Source: Sphaeramia orbicularis (lineage: Eukaryota; Chordata; Actinopteri; Kurtiformes; Apogonidae). From it: a DNA stretch of 64,000 bases. Each line of letters begins with the position of its first letter. The stretch's first letter is position 1. A program made the position numbers and the translations under genes. The DNA lies in assembly GCF_902148855.1 (NCBI RefSeq), contig NC_043973.1:9177349-9241348 (forward strand), given 5' to 3'. This document shows, piece after piece, positions 25,501 through 35,414 of this stretch. The notes below the pieces were generated by a model, which saw only the letters and a program-made list of their open reading frames with translations, was not told the origin of the DNA and made no database searches.

Positions 25501-28500
25501 TGACTGACATATGATGTGTCACCGTGAATATCAGGCTACAAAAACATGACCCAGTGTTCATTTTGTCTGTTCTGACATTTTAGATTAGGGGTTTCTAACT
25601 CTAGGAACATTGTAGGTGACAGTTATTCACCATGACGCCAGACACCACCAATCATAAACAAGAGAAAAAAGGAGAAGTCTGTTCTGGACTCAGTGAATGT
25701 CATTATATGCAAATGAAAACACGATTCTGAATATTACATTAAATTTCTACAACTGAATTCTCCTAAAACTTGCACACTGGACTTTAATTTGCTTCATTGT
25801 CACATCAATGTGACAATGAGTACTAGTACTCATACTAGCTAGTATAAATGCTAGTACTTGCTACTTATGAGAATAAAGTAGAATAAAGATGATGATAAAA
25901 CAGCTTTATGTATATAATTGAAGTGAGGTGTTGATTCAAACACTATTTCAGAAATGTCACCATATCCTCAGTGTGAATGACGTTACAGTGACGAAGGAAC
26001 CATTAATAAATCAACCTAAAACACACTGCAACCCACTGAAGCTTAAAGTAATGCCTGAAAATACAGACTTTGACATTCAAAATGAGAACTCAGTCTTTTA
26101 GTAATAGTCCCATATTGCTGATTATACTACACAGGAAAAGTGACATTAATGAAATGATAATGTTGAATATCAGAAAAGTGGGTCCTGTTGAAGAGGACAG
26201 GATTTTTATAGGTTAGATTAGATAGAACTTTATTGATCACTTGGGCAGCGCTCTCAGGAAATTAAGGTATATTATATAGAACCACATCACGTTATATTAC
26301 CATAACACCAATGCTACCAATTTAGCACACATTTCACAAAGGACTTGAATTCACTGATTTCTTTTTCTGAGAGCCATGTTCAACTGTGACTCAACTTAGT
26401 TTGTCTTTAAATGTAGATGCAGTAATGAGCTTCTTTGGTCTCAGTCATTTATCTACATCAGACCAGATTGCTCACATATGCCATCATGTGATGCCGAAGC
26501 AGCACTGCATCTGGTCTCTGCAGAATATCTGGATGTTTTGGACAATGCATCTGTGTTTTCTTTTGTAGTCTGTCTTTAAAGGTAGTCTCTCATACTGTGT
26601 TTAATGAAGAAGCCAGTGTTTATTGTTTCAGATAAGGTATGGGTAACTTTGGTGTAATTTAAAGTTTCTTAGCCAGGTTCTTGATAGTGTAAAAGTATAT
26701 TCATTTTAAAGCAGTTTTTTTGTCACATCTGAGCAGGTTTTTTTGTCTTTTCATGTAGAAAAAGGGGGCTCATTTGGAAAAATGGATAGGAAGTATTTTA
26801 GGAACTGCACAGAAATGACCCGCTTTGCTTCTAGGAATGTTCGTTCCCGTGGAGCGAACATGGCCAGGAAAGAATTCGTTTACTGTAGATGCTCATAAGC
26901 TGCTTATTTGTAAACCCTCTGAAGGCTCATACAAAACTAATGTTATTTTTCATTCAGTGGAAATGTCTTTAATAGGAATAGCTTTTGCTTTCTGCCGAGT
27001 TTAATAAACAAGAAGAAAATAGTTATGTGGCAGAATAAAAGAGTAAACCCAGTAAACTTGCGTGTAGTTATTGACCCAGGGTTTTATTAGAAATATTCAG
27101 TCTTTGCTTTGTTTGTTTCCTTACTTAGATTTTTACCATGTATTGACATGTGACACATTAATTGTTTATTTGTGAGTATTCTCACGCTCTGCTCTGTCTT
27201 AATGGCAGCGAATCAAAGAGGGCAGCGTCGTGGACAAAGTGAAGGTGATCTGCGTGGGCGATCACATAGAGTGCATTAATGGCCGAAACATCATTGGAAC
27301 GCGGCACTATGAGGTGGCCCGCATGCTTAAAGAGCTGCCCAGAGACAAGTCATTCACCCTCAAACTGGTCGAGCCCATGAAGGCTTTCGGTGAGTAAAAA
27401 CCTTGTCCAGATCACAGCTGATCAGTTAGTATCACTTTGTGTAGGTGACATTGTTTCAGAGACACAAGTATCAGTTGTGACTCACACAGAAAAAGGACAA
27501 CAGATTTCACTGTCAGGGTTTCATAAGACTGTTTGATTCAGTGTGAAAGGATTACTCTTCATGTAATAAAAAACATGCGTAATGTCAAGTGTGGGAGTGA
27601 GCTGAAGGGACTAAATGGTCTGTCAGTTTGATCTCATTTCAAACCTGTAGAGACAGGGTAAAAAAAAAAGTCTGCACCCTGTATAATGTAGAGGAAAATG
27701 AGAACAGTGATCAGAGTTGCCACTAATGATGATGCACTTCATCAATAAAGCAGTCCATTATTTTGATGAATCTACAAACCACAAATATTCTGTCAACTCA
27801 GACATATGACAAAGAAAACCAACAAAGCTTGACAATGAAGAAGCTATACAGGCAAAATTGGCCTTTTTTTGTGGAATAAATTGAAATGAATAGATTAATC
27901 AACTGATCTTTTTCTTTTTTATTTTAAAGTGATAGATTTAGTGCTTGAGTCCTGAATCCACTTAAGTTACTGGAGTTGGAACTAACCGTTATTATCATTG
28001 TCAATTAATCTGCTGATTATTTATTCGATTAATCCATTCATCATTGTTTGGTCTTCATCATGTTTGGAAATTGCCAAAATTGCCAAACTGCTAGTGTTTC
28101 CCAGAGCCCGAGATAATCTACTCAAATGCCTTCTTTGATCCAAACCCAAACACATTCAGTTTAAAATGACAGAGGAGGAAACAAGACAAAAATTTTAACT
28201 TTTAAGAAGCTGGAATCAGAGAATTTCCTTTTTTTTCATCATAAAATGATTTACACTGCTTCAATGATTATCCATACAGTACTGGCCTAATGATTACTTA
28301 CTGGACCTAGTGATTACTTACTGGACCTATGCATAGTGCCTATGAATTAACACTGATGCATATTATACAGCACCATCAAGTCCAGTCTTTTTGTTAAGAT
28401 TGTATTTTGTCTGAATTTCAGAAATGCTTGAGCCCAGATCGAAGGGTGCCAAACCTGCCAGTGAAAACAAAATTGGCACGGGGAGGGGGACTCTGAGACT

Positions 28501-29855
28501 CCGCTCCAAAGGTCCGGCCACAGTAGAGGACGAGGTACGCTCATCTGTGTGATCAACTGAGGTTTTATATTGTAAAGAATATGACCTTTAGGGCTTTATT
28601 TCCCTGGGTTTCCTTGAAGTCCTCTCATTTAGGTACACACTAACACTAAAGAGAAAATATTGGGAGTTATCACAACTTATATTATCTGTCCAGTAAATGT
28701 TAAATTGACACAGCAAGTGGTTAACTTAACATTAAAAATGGCAACACACCCACCACAGTCCAAAGTAACAAAATCTGCCTGCCAGCATCTCTTAAGATCA
28801 CAAATTATTCTTGTTTTGTTCTTTTAATCTGTTTCATGATTTTACCAACTTCTCTTAAGATTTGTGCATGTCGGGCTGCAGATATTCATTACCAAATGAT
28901 CTGCTGATTAACTGTTGACTTTATTGTAATCTGTGCTAGTCCAAGTGTTGTTTATGAATACATTTTAAATTGTAATGTAATGCTCATGTATGATACATTT
29001 AGATACAACACAATCAATCTTCTCATTTAAACAGATTTGGAATTAAAAAAGAACAATAGGGCAAGAAATGACTGTTTGTAAAACACGTCAATCTGAGGAA
29101 CTTGAGGTTCTCACTTTGAGCTGTTTCTGTTGTTTGTTGTCTTGTAGCCAACAGAATTTGAAGAGAAAGCAGTGAAAAAAGTGGATGACCTTCTGGAGAG
29201 CTACATGGGCATCAGAGACACTGAACTTGGTGAGTGTTTGTGTACCGAAAACTATATAATGTCTGTAAACCTCTTTTAGGGGTTACTTTAGTCACTTTAT
29301 TACATATTACACAAATTGCATATGTCACTTTAACTCAATAACTCATCTATTACCAATAAGTCATCTGATTAACTTCACTGTTGCACCTTTATTGGCTCCT
29401 CAATCCCCTGCTGTCAACAGTTATATTCTATGTTCAGAGTTATATTGTATTCCATTTTTTTTCTATGTTAATTTTAAACAATGGGGCCTTAGAGTTTTGT
29501 CATTTTGTACCATATGGCAAAAACTGACAAGTAAGCTGACTTTGACTTTAAAAAGACTATCATTGAACATTTTCCAAGATTTTTTTGTTTACATTGATTA
29601 TAGTGTTTTATTCAGTTTTTCCGGAGTTTTGGAGGAGGTGATTGGATGGTATCAGAGTTTGAACTTTAGTTTTTCAGCCACCTCTCCACTCTTCTTTGTG
29701 CAGCTGCTACAATGGTCGAGGTTGGCCGTGACAAGAAGAACCCAGACGAGTTTGCCATGGCCTTAGACGAAACCCTCGGAGACTTCGCTTTTCCTGACGA
29801 GTTTGTCTTTGATGTCTGGGGGGCCATCGGAGATGCCAAGCAGGGAAGATTTTAA
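7544..29855 (+). CDS. gipc2: GIPC PDZ-domain adaptor, GIPC2-like
   Basis: Cytoplasmic adaptor of the GIPC family, which binds C-terminal tails of membrane receptors through a PDZ domain and links them to myosin VI through the GH2 region. Coding exons: 7544-7819, 25235-25420, 27209-27389, 28422-28534, 29148-29229, 29704-29855; every junction is GT-AG and phases sum to a 329-residue protein. GH1 covers about residues 50-125. The PDZ carboxylate-binding loop ALGL is at residues 138-141, in exon 2. GH2 is at the C terminus, ending [13 protein letters not shown]. The start MPLG matches the family. Residues favouring GIPC2 over GIPC1 include [33 protein letters not shown] and [13 protein letters not shown]. 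The N terminus and the [14 protein letters not shown] region also resemble GIPC1, so the family is certain and the paralog probable. Confidence 0.9.
7820..12076 (+). other. gipc2: gipc2 intron 1, proximal part
   Basis: AT-rich intron after the donor gtaaga. No exon, RNA gene or full mobile element was recognised. Open frames are short and isolated. Confidence 0.7.
12079..12333 (+). mobile_element. Solo terminal fragment of a Tc1-like element
   Basis: Starts after a TA with cactgaacaaaaatataaac, the well-known end of an abundant teleost Tc1 family, and follows that family's roughly 250-bp terminal segment (tgagctgaactcaaagatc, caggtgtggcatttcaag). No transposase or second end follows. Identified from memory of the family. 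Confidence 0.65.
12334..13946 (+). other. gipc2: gipc2 intron 1, middle part
   Basis: AT-rich intronic DNA. Nothing supported was found beyond short spurious frames. Confidence 0.6.
13949..14727. mobile_element. Rearranged non-autonomous Tc1-like element (copy 1)
   Basis: Flanked by TA on both sides. The left end (catcgatcagccataaca...) and right end (rc cattgatcagccataaca...) form inverted repeats of about 60 bp. From the left it runs 5' end, part of the transposase N-terminal region, then a jump to the C-terminal coding part (14208-14400; ...ggaacctacacaatattag). At about 14407 it switches into an inverted second copy of the N-terminal region running to the right end. It is thus a composite with two 'head' ends. 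The same internal junction occurs in the copy around 19.8-20.1 kb. Confidence 0.75.
14728..15700 (+). other. gipc2: gipc2 intron 1 segment
   Basis: AT-rich sequence with no supported feature. Confidence 0.6.
15702..16271 (+). repeat. Degenerate complex direct repeats
   Basis: Segments recur in direct orientation: 15702-15772 resembles 15883-15953, and 15968-16075 resembles 16162-16271. A segment of about 35 bases beginning aaggcagcataagac recurs at 16071 and 16144. It looks like an eroded tandem or repeat-internal duplication; the family was not recognised. Confidence 0.65.
16272..16680 (+). repeat. Dispersed repeat fragment
   Basis: Contains a (CA) run at about 16627-16652 and ends with the motif cttttataatatagat, which I associate with 3' ends of teleost retro-repeats. 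Class is uncertain. Confidence 0.35.
16745..17830 (+). mobile_element. Penelope-like retroelement relic
   Basis: A fossil fragment on the plus strand. The upstream part (about 16751-16963) encodes a piece resembling the reverse transcriptase N-terminal core ([15 protein letters not shown]). The downstream frame 17259-17753 encodes a GIY-YIG endonuclease domain (VVYAVQC ... DLYIGET) followed by the usual His-rich tail. The reverse-transcriptase middle is missing, so the element is incomplete and broken. Penelope-like elements are endonuclease-bearing retroelements of animals. It lies in gipc2 intron 1 and cannot be a host gene exon. Confidence 0.8.
17831..18390 (+). other. gipc2: gipc2 intron 1 segment
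   Basis: AT-rich intron with no supported feature. Confidence 0.55.
18391..18457 (+). mobile_element. Left remnant of an interrupted Tc1 copy
   Basis: The stretch from accactgacaggcgaagg to gggacctgtcagtgg matches the terminal segment of the 13949-14727 family. Its continuation resumes at 19800, beyond another Tc1 element, so this is probably one old copy split by insertion. The outermost end is decayed. Confidence 0.5.
18458..19797 (-). mobile_element. Decayed Tc1-like transposon
   Basis: Minus strand. The 5' end is at about 19797 (rc: cacacctgatcaaaatttta), next to TA. Transposase fragments follow towards lower coordinates: an N-terminal part near 19090-19450, a central part with [20 protein letters not shown] near 18810-18990, and the C-terminal part with [20 protein letters not shown] ending ...NGAATHY at 18502. 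Frames are interrupted several times. This is a common teleost Tc1 family; the copy is old and inactive. Its 3' boundary is not sharply defined. Confidence 0.75.
19800..20120. mobile_element. Rearranged Tc1 derivative (copy 2), right part
   Basis: Reads agtgaacatttagctcttga... through the N-terminal region, then crosses the same junction as copy 1 (agatctcaactaatcaagc followed by cataacataatcacacctg) into inverted C-terminal sequence. It stops at TA 20119-20120, where another Tc1 is inserted. It resumes at 21370 (tatgtgtggtatctggacc) as expected from copy 1. Confidence 0.7.
20121..21369 (+). mobile_element. Tc1-like transposon, full length, 1249 bp
   Basis: Ends cactgtattgccaaaagtat and rc cactatattgccaaaagtat, with TA duplicated at 20119-20120 and 21370-21371. 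It has both ends and a nearly complete transposase gene. It belongs to the same family as 46541-47786. It is inserted into an older Tc1 derivative inside gipc2 intron 1. Confidence 0.9.
20255..21287 (+). pseudogene. Tc1 transposase pseudogene
   Basis: Cut-and-paste DDE transposase. The start [10 protein letters not shown] opens the helix-turn-helix N-terminal region, which includes [10 protein letters not shown]. The catalytic motifs are LLWSDKLRF (first D), [10 protein letters not shown] (second D) and [12 protein letters not shown] (E). Compared with the copy at 46.6-47.7 kb, two indels near 20791-20880 break the frame: about +2 bases after the LPGER codons and -1 base near ttggcccttag. The total of 1033 nt fits a 343-codon protein with a net +1. 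It is not translatable as one protein. Confidence 0.85.
21372..21396. mobile_element. Resumed tail of interrupted Tc1 derivative
   Basis: tgtgtggtatctggaccaagacg matches the reverse complement of copy 1 near 14305-14330 and continues the sequence cut at 20120. The rest of that copy is lost. Confidence 0.6.
21397..23038 (+). other. gipc2: gipc2 intron 1 segment
   Basis: AT-rich. The area 21640-21790 has motifs (gattaatcg, attcaactgattcag) typical of eroded teleost repeats. A 102-codon frame at 21967-22275 has no homology I recognise and no splice context. No gene is called. Confidence 0.5.
23041..23440 (-). mobile_element. Tc1-like internal-deletion derivative, 400 bp
   Basis: Inverted ends caggggttggacaaaataat (left, and as reverse complement at the right), flanked by TA at 23039-23040 and 23441-23442. 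Between the ends lies only the C-terminal half of a Tc1 transposase on the minus strand, uninterrupted. It is a small, MITE-like derivative of an autonomous parent. Confidence 0.88.
23093..23422 (-). pseudogene. Partial Tc1 transposase frame (C-terminal half)
   Basis: The ATG within the terminal repeat (23422-23420) opens METPSPQV, joined to [18 protein letters not shown] (second catalytic D), [15 protein letters not shown] (catalytic E) and the end ...[12 protein letters not shown], 109 residues. The DNA-binding half and first catalytic D are deleted, so it cannot transpose by itself. The open frame has no internal stop. Confidence 0.8.
23443..25234 (+). other. gipc2: gipc2 intron 1, distal part
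   Basis: A GC-richer stretch near 23790-24150 without a supported exon, then AT-rich DNA up to the acceptor ctttggacag. Nothing else supported. Confidence 0.6.
25421..27208 (+). other. gipc2: gipc2 intron 2
   Basis: GT (gtgaga) to AG (aatggcag). A fragment at about 26213-26270 (agattagatagaactttatt...) is a dispersed teleost repeat. No gene inside. Confidence 0.75.
27390..28421 (+). other. gipc2: gipc2 intron 3
   Basis: Contains an eroded dispersed repeat at about 28010-28230 and a small tandem duplication of tgattacttactggaccta near 28280-28330. Confidence 0.7.
28535..29703 (+). other. gipc2: gipc2 introns 4 and 5 (exon 5 at 29148-29229 between them)
   Basis: Two short AT-rich introns with standard ends. 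No other feature seen. Confidence 0.75.
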
Positions 29856-31003
29856 GTTTTGCGGCCTGCCACCGTACCACACATTCATATACATGCTCAC
29901 AAACACTCACTCCCTCCCTCTCCAACTCTTGATATCCTCAGAAGCCAACTGGACAAACTCCGACCAGCAACATCACAGACGGCTGAAGTGTTCTTACCAT
30001 CAGTTTGCCTTTTGGTGCAGCCTCACACTCGGATGTAGTGTCTTAATGTCGAGTGGGTCTGCTTGAGGAATTTAACGTGTCAGCATTTCAGTGTTATCTT
30101 GTAAAAGATAGTCATGAAATGTAGAAGCATGTGCTGAAGGATTAAATCCAGACGTGGTAGAAACCTTGTGTAAAACCCCTTTGGAGTCAGAATCCTCTAG
30201 CTGCATAATGAAACTGTTCTGTCAAACTTAGTGGTCTTTTACACTGGATATGAATGGTACGTGCACACCTGCAATATTCTAAAACAATCACTGTTTTAAT
30301 CACAATTTATAGCTGTGTCATGTCAAATATACAGATGTACACAGCTTTTTATAACCTTTTTTATATGTGAACATGCTGCATTGTGTAATTTAGTGTAATT
30401 ATAGAGACTGTAGAAATATTTTTCTGGAAAGTTGTCTTTTCTTTTCCTCCTATATTTTTAATTATCAGTGTAAAAATTTCTGAATTTGGGCTACTGTTTA
30501 CTTTGATTTTCCTTAAACGCTCTCTGTGCCCTTGTACACACATCTAATCTTGAGCCTCGTGTCCATCCATCTGGATTATACAGCAGAGACTGAGTAAAAC
30601 AGAGAACGGAGGGTTTTGTTTTTAAATGCCTTTAGCCAAGTTAATGGCATGTTCCAGCAACATTCCCTATTTTTTTTTATAGTCTCTCATATTGTGTCAA
30701 TTAAGAAATGCACACTGATTTTTTTTTTTCCCCCTGTAATTTATAAGACATCTACTGAAACACAACTTCCCATAAAATCTTTGTTAAATAAGCCATTTTG
30801 AAGGCTGTATCTGGAATGGGATCAATTGCAAACCGCTGTCTTTAATAAATGCACTCACAATAATGTAACTGCACTATTTATAATCACTGTCGAACTGAAT
30901 TTAAATAGTGGTTTGAGTGTCATCTACTGATATGAACTGTCAAAAGCAGTTGCGTATTGTTTGACAAACCTTAAGGGATCACTATTGCTGGTTAGACAAT
31001 AAA
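29856..31003 (+). other. gipc2: gipc2 3' UTR with poly(A) signal at 30998-31003
   Basis: An AT-rich trailer after the stop codon. AATAAA occurs near 30844 and again at 30998-31003. The second is the last before the opposing txndc12 transcript. Either may be used. Confidence 0.6.
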
Positions 31004-31075
31004 ATTTGATATTGTTCTAACTGCTGTGTAATTACTTAATGACTCGACAAACACAAACTACTCAATACAACAAAC

Positions 31076-31904
31076 TTTATTAGTACACATGGCTGTGTAC
31101 CTGTATAAAATGCATCAAGAGACTTAACCAATATTATCATCCCTCATTCAGAGAATTTAACAAGGCTGGTTTAACCAAAGGTGTCACATCACAGGCAACA
31201 AAAACTCAGACCAAAACTGGAGGTACTGGGAAATTAGTATACATAAATTGGCAGGATTAAATGAACTAATATCATGTTAATAAGTGTGGATAATATAAAT
31301 CAGAAATACAGGGCGCAGGTAAATAGTCACAGATATAAGAACTGTAGAGGATGTTGGAAGCACATGACTGTAGGTGTTGAAATATTTGTCTTGGCTAAAG
31401 TAAAGGATCAGTGCATTGCTGTTGGCTGGAAAGTGGTTGAACTGTCAGGATCTGGGACCTTTAAAAACACTCCTTTCATGGTTTCGGAGTAAATAAGAAG
31501 CCATTTTAATCTGTGTCTATGAATGTGGCAGAAATGTGCAGACGTAAGGTTTCCATCCAACAGTGTTAGTAGGTTAATAAACTACAGTTTACTTGGCTAG
31601 ATTGAGTTAATGTACATCCTCTACAGACAGTAGATACAGTATATGGCATTTAATTATTAACAGTAGGTTTTAAATGCAGTGAAATAAAGAGACAACAGGA
31701 GGAAGTCATGGGTCGTGTTGGTAAAACTGTATGGGACAGACAAATACTCAAGCACCGATGTCTTTTCTGGTTGGCTTGTTTGGTTGCTGGAAAACGAACC
31801 CCCTCCGTTTTTCCAACTTTAAATAGTGAAAGGGGTTGTAATGGAGTACTCTACAGGTAGAGGAAGTGTAGCCCTTACAGCCTGATGCCCACGTCTCTGC
31901 CTGC
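31076..31904 (-). other. txndc12: txndc12 3' UTR with poly(A) signal at 31081-31076
   Basis: On the minus strand AATAAA lies at 31081-31076, about 825 bases after the stop codon. It faces the gipc2 poly(A) signal across a gap of about 72 bases. Confidence 0.6.
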
Positions 31905-34900
31905 TCACAGCTCATCGCTGGGGTGACTTCGTTTAAAGGCATCACCTGTCAGCCTCTCCTGTGCCTCCTTCATACTGGACACAACTGAGAAACAGAGGAG
32001 ACCAAAGGACAAATTAGCGACTACTTCAGGTCTACCTGCATTTATATCAGCATGCATTTCAAGTGGTTACAGTGTCAGCTCTTACCTTGGTCTGCATTGC
32101 TGTAAAAGTACTTGTAGTTGGGGTTTCCGTTTTTGTTTGTGATTTCAGGGTGGACTTGGCCACTGGGATCTGTTAGGGGGTATGAGGTTTGTTCAGTTTA
32201 TTAAAATACAGAAAACCAGCCATTACTGTACCCATAAATAATTTAAGTCATTAGATCAATATCTGACAAACATTAAAACGTTTTTTGTTCAACCAAGTGT
32301 CCCATACCCAGGAGGCACTTCAACTCACTTTTTTGGGGGATTTGTGTCTTTATTTAATGGTGGACACTTCAAAAAACAACATAGAAATAAGTCACTAAAA
32401 TCAAACCATGGAATAAATATCAACCCTCTACTGCATCCTACTGATATTCTTGATATTCTGAGAGAGTGGGAAAGGAGAGTTACTGTCCAATCTGTTCCAG
32501 AAACTCCATTTGTTCTGTGCATGGGTGAAAATATTACTTCCTATTATTAGTATTTGTAAGCAGTTTATACTGGTTCCTGAAAAGAACTGATTGTTACTTT
32601 TAGAACATTTTTTTCACCAAACAACCACATAAGCAGCTAATGTTGGCCACTGAAATAACAGCGGCTTGGCAATAAATGTAGGATAAATGAAGGGGAAATT
32701 ATAAAAAAAAAGTATAGGTTATTTTATATAAAGGTTATATTAAGGCCATATATAGGTTATTTTTCTATAACTTTAAGGGCTTTTGAGAAACACTTGACTT
32801 GAGTCAGTTAGGTTAAGAAAATATAGCTACTGTTGTATGTCACACACAAAAAAACTAATACTACTTAAGTTATTTGACTCTTCAATTTCATCATTGTCCC
32901 CAAAAAAGTCTGCATGCAGGGACACACAAATGATACCATGTTTACGTAAAACTTTTTTTTTTTTAAAACAAAAAAGACTTGAATCATTTTTATTTTCACA
33001 TGGAAGGCCACAGACTAATCAGTGACAAAAGGAGAAAGCAGCAGAAGTAGTGTCTTTTTTTTTTTTTTTTTACCCCGTGACTGCCTACTGCAGCTTCAAC
33101 TTGACGTTTTAAGTCAACTCATTTTAGTTCAGGGGTCACATTTAGCCCAATGTGATTTCAAGTGGGCCGGACCAGTAAAACAGGCATAATTTATAAATTA
33201 TATTTAAAATTTTTCTTAGTTTTAGTGGGAAAGTTAAATAACCATGTACACCTTGAAATATCTTTTTAAAAAATAAGTTCAATTTCAACAATATTATGTC
33301 GCAGCTTATTAGTAATACAACTTACAGATCACAGTGGATCGACAAATGCAGAAAACATTTGTAACAGGCATAATATTGTTAAAATTGCATTTATTTTTCT
33401 TAAGACACTTCAGGATTCTCATATTTGTTCAGGTTATTCACATTTTATTGTGACACGATATTTTTTACTTTTTTCACATTAAACCAAGGAGAAAATTTGG
33501 AGTTATCATTATTTATGGGTTATTATTTTACTTGATATCACATTGAGCTGTGTGTGGCCCCTAAACACCCTTCACGATTGATATTTTCAGTGTAAGTTTT
33601 GCACTTCTGAAATGTATCCAGCAGGCCAGATTTGACCATTTGGTGGACTGCTTTTGGCCTGCAGGTGTATGTTTGACGCCTCTGTTTTAAGTACACAGCA
33701 GTGAGTGGCACATATAGGTGATGTTTGACTCTGCATGCACTTTGTGTTTTAGTTTGTGAGTATTTATGAGGGACCTTTCACATTTTTTGACATGTTGTTA
33801 AAGATAAATGGTGCTCAGCTGCCACTGGTTCACTTACATGCGCTCAGTGAAACCACTTCAGCTTACCAACGCTGCCTACAGATTCCTAAGCCTCCTTATT
33901 AGAAAAAAGAAGTGTTCACGTTAACAGTGACTCAACCCCCTTCGTACCAAGGAAAAGAATCCGAGGAATGTATCCACCATCGGGGCTGAAAGCTGTATCA
34001 CTTGGCTCCTCCTCATCCTGTTCAAATAGGACATAAATTATCTGCAGGCCTTGGACCACAACTATTTAAAAAAAGGAAAAAACTAAGCTACAAAAGGGCA
34101 AAAATATGACTCCAGATCTATTTAAATATGACATTTTCTTACCTCCAGGTTGACCATTACAAAGTTGTGTGCAAGTTCAGAGATTTGCTCAGACTCAGCA
34201 AATTTGGGCTTCAGTGCTGATAAAAAAAGGACAAATAACTAGTGAGCAGTTTTTATGTCACCTTCAAATCCAGGACAAATACTGCTGAATCACAGCAGAA
34301 CACAGTGCTGATCCATCTTCAAAATGAAACTTGTTTGTACCATGGATACAGAGGAGAGTGGAGTTTGTCTGCAGTACATCAATAATCTCTTGTTTTCACA
34401 CCACAGTTGCTTATTTTAGATGTTTGCAGAGTGGAAAAACAAACCTCATGCAGTCTGATATTCTCTTATCTACTGTGGAGACGGCACATGAGCGATAGTT
34501 CAACTCAAGTTCTTATTTTTTTAAAAATTATTTTTCTTTTTTTACAACTTAATTTATCATTTTTCCATATCAACAACATCAACATCATTAAAGCATTTCT
34601 TACAAAAGTTGAGAACTTGCCCCCCACCCCATCCAGGTAGCATCCCCACAAACACAAACACATCCACATAAACACTTGCGTATCAAACAGGCTCAAGTCT
34701 TTATTGTTTAGATCACTGGCCGATCAGCCATGAGCTATTGCAGTATTTTCCAACCTTGGGGTCGGGACCCCATGTGGAGTCGCCTGGAATTCAAATGGGG
34801 TTGCCTGAAATTTCTAGTAATTGATAAAAAAAAAAACATAATAAATTACTAATAAAAATTTCTTTTTTAATGATTTAATATATTTTTCATTATAATTAAA

Positions 34901-35381
34901 ACACCACACATTTTTCCTACTAAAAATCAATTTCAAACAAAATGCAGGATATAATATCTGAGAGGGCATTTCTTGATTGACCTGATCATGTGACTGCATG
35001 CGTTACTACGCTTCAACCTGCCTGGACACAGTCGCAGTCAAAAAAAAAAAAAAAAAAAAAAAAAAAAACGGGCCGAACAGAGAATGGAAAGATTTCTTCG
35101 CCTGCCTGGTCCCGTTAAGACATCTCAAAGAGAAAGATGTTTGAATGTCTGGGGTTGCTAGAAATTTGCGATGTTAAAATGGGGTCACGAGCCAAAAAAG
35201 GTTGTGAACCACTGAGCTATTGTGAAGGCGCTGTGTCCGGCATTGTTGTCATCGTTTGCAATTTCTTCAAACACCTTCTCTGATGAAGCTACTGGTCATA
35301 TTCATTTCAGATGTTAAATGGTGCTTCCTTGGAACAATGTCTACAAAGTTTGTTCACGGTTTTTAGATATTATTATTATTA

Positions 35382-35414
<33 letters not shown>

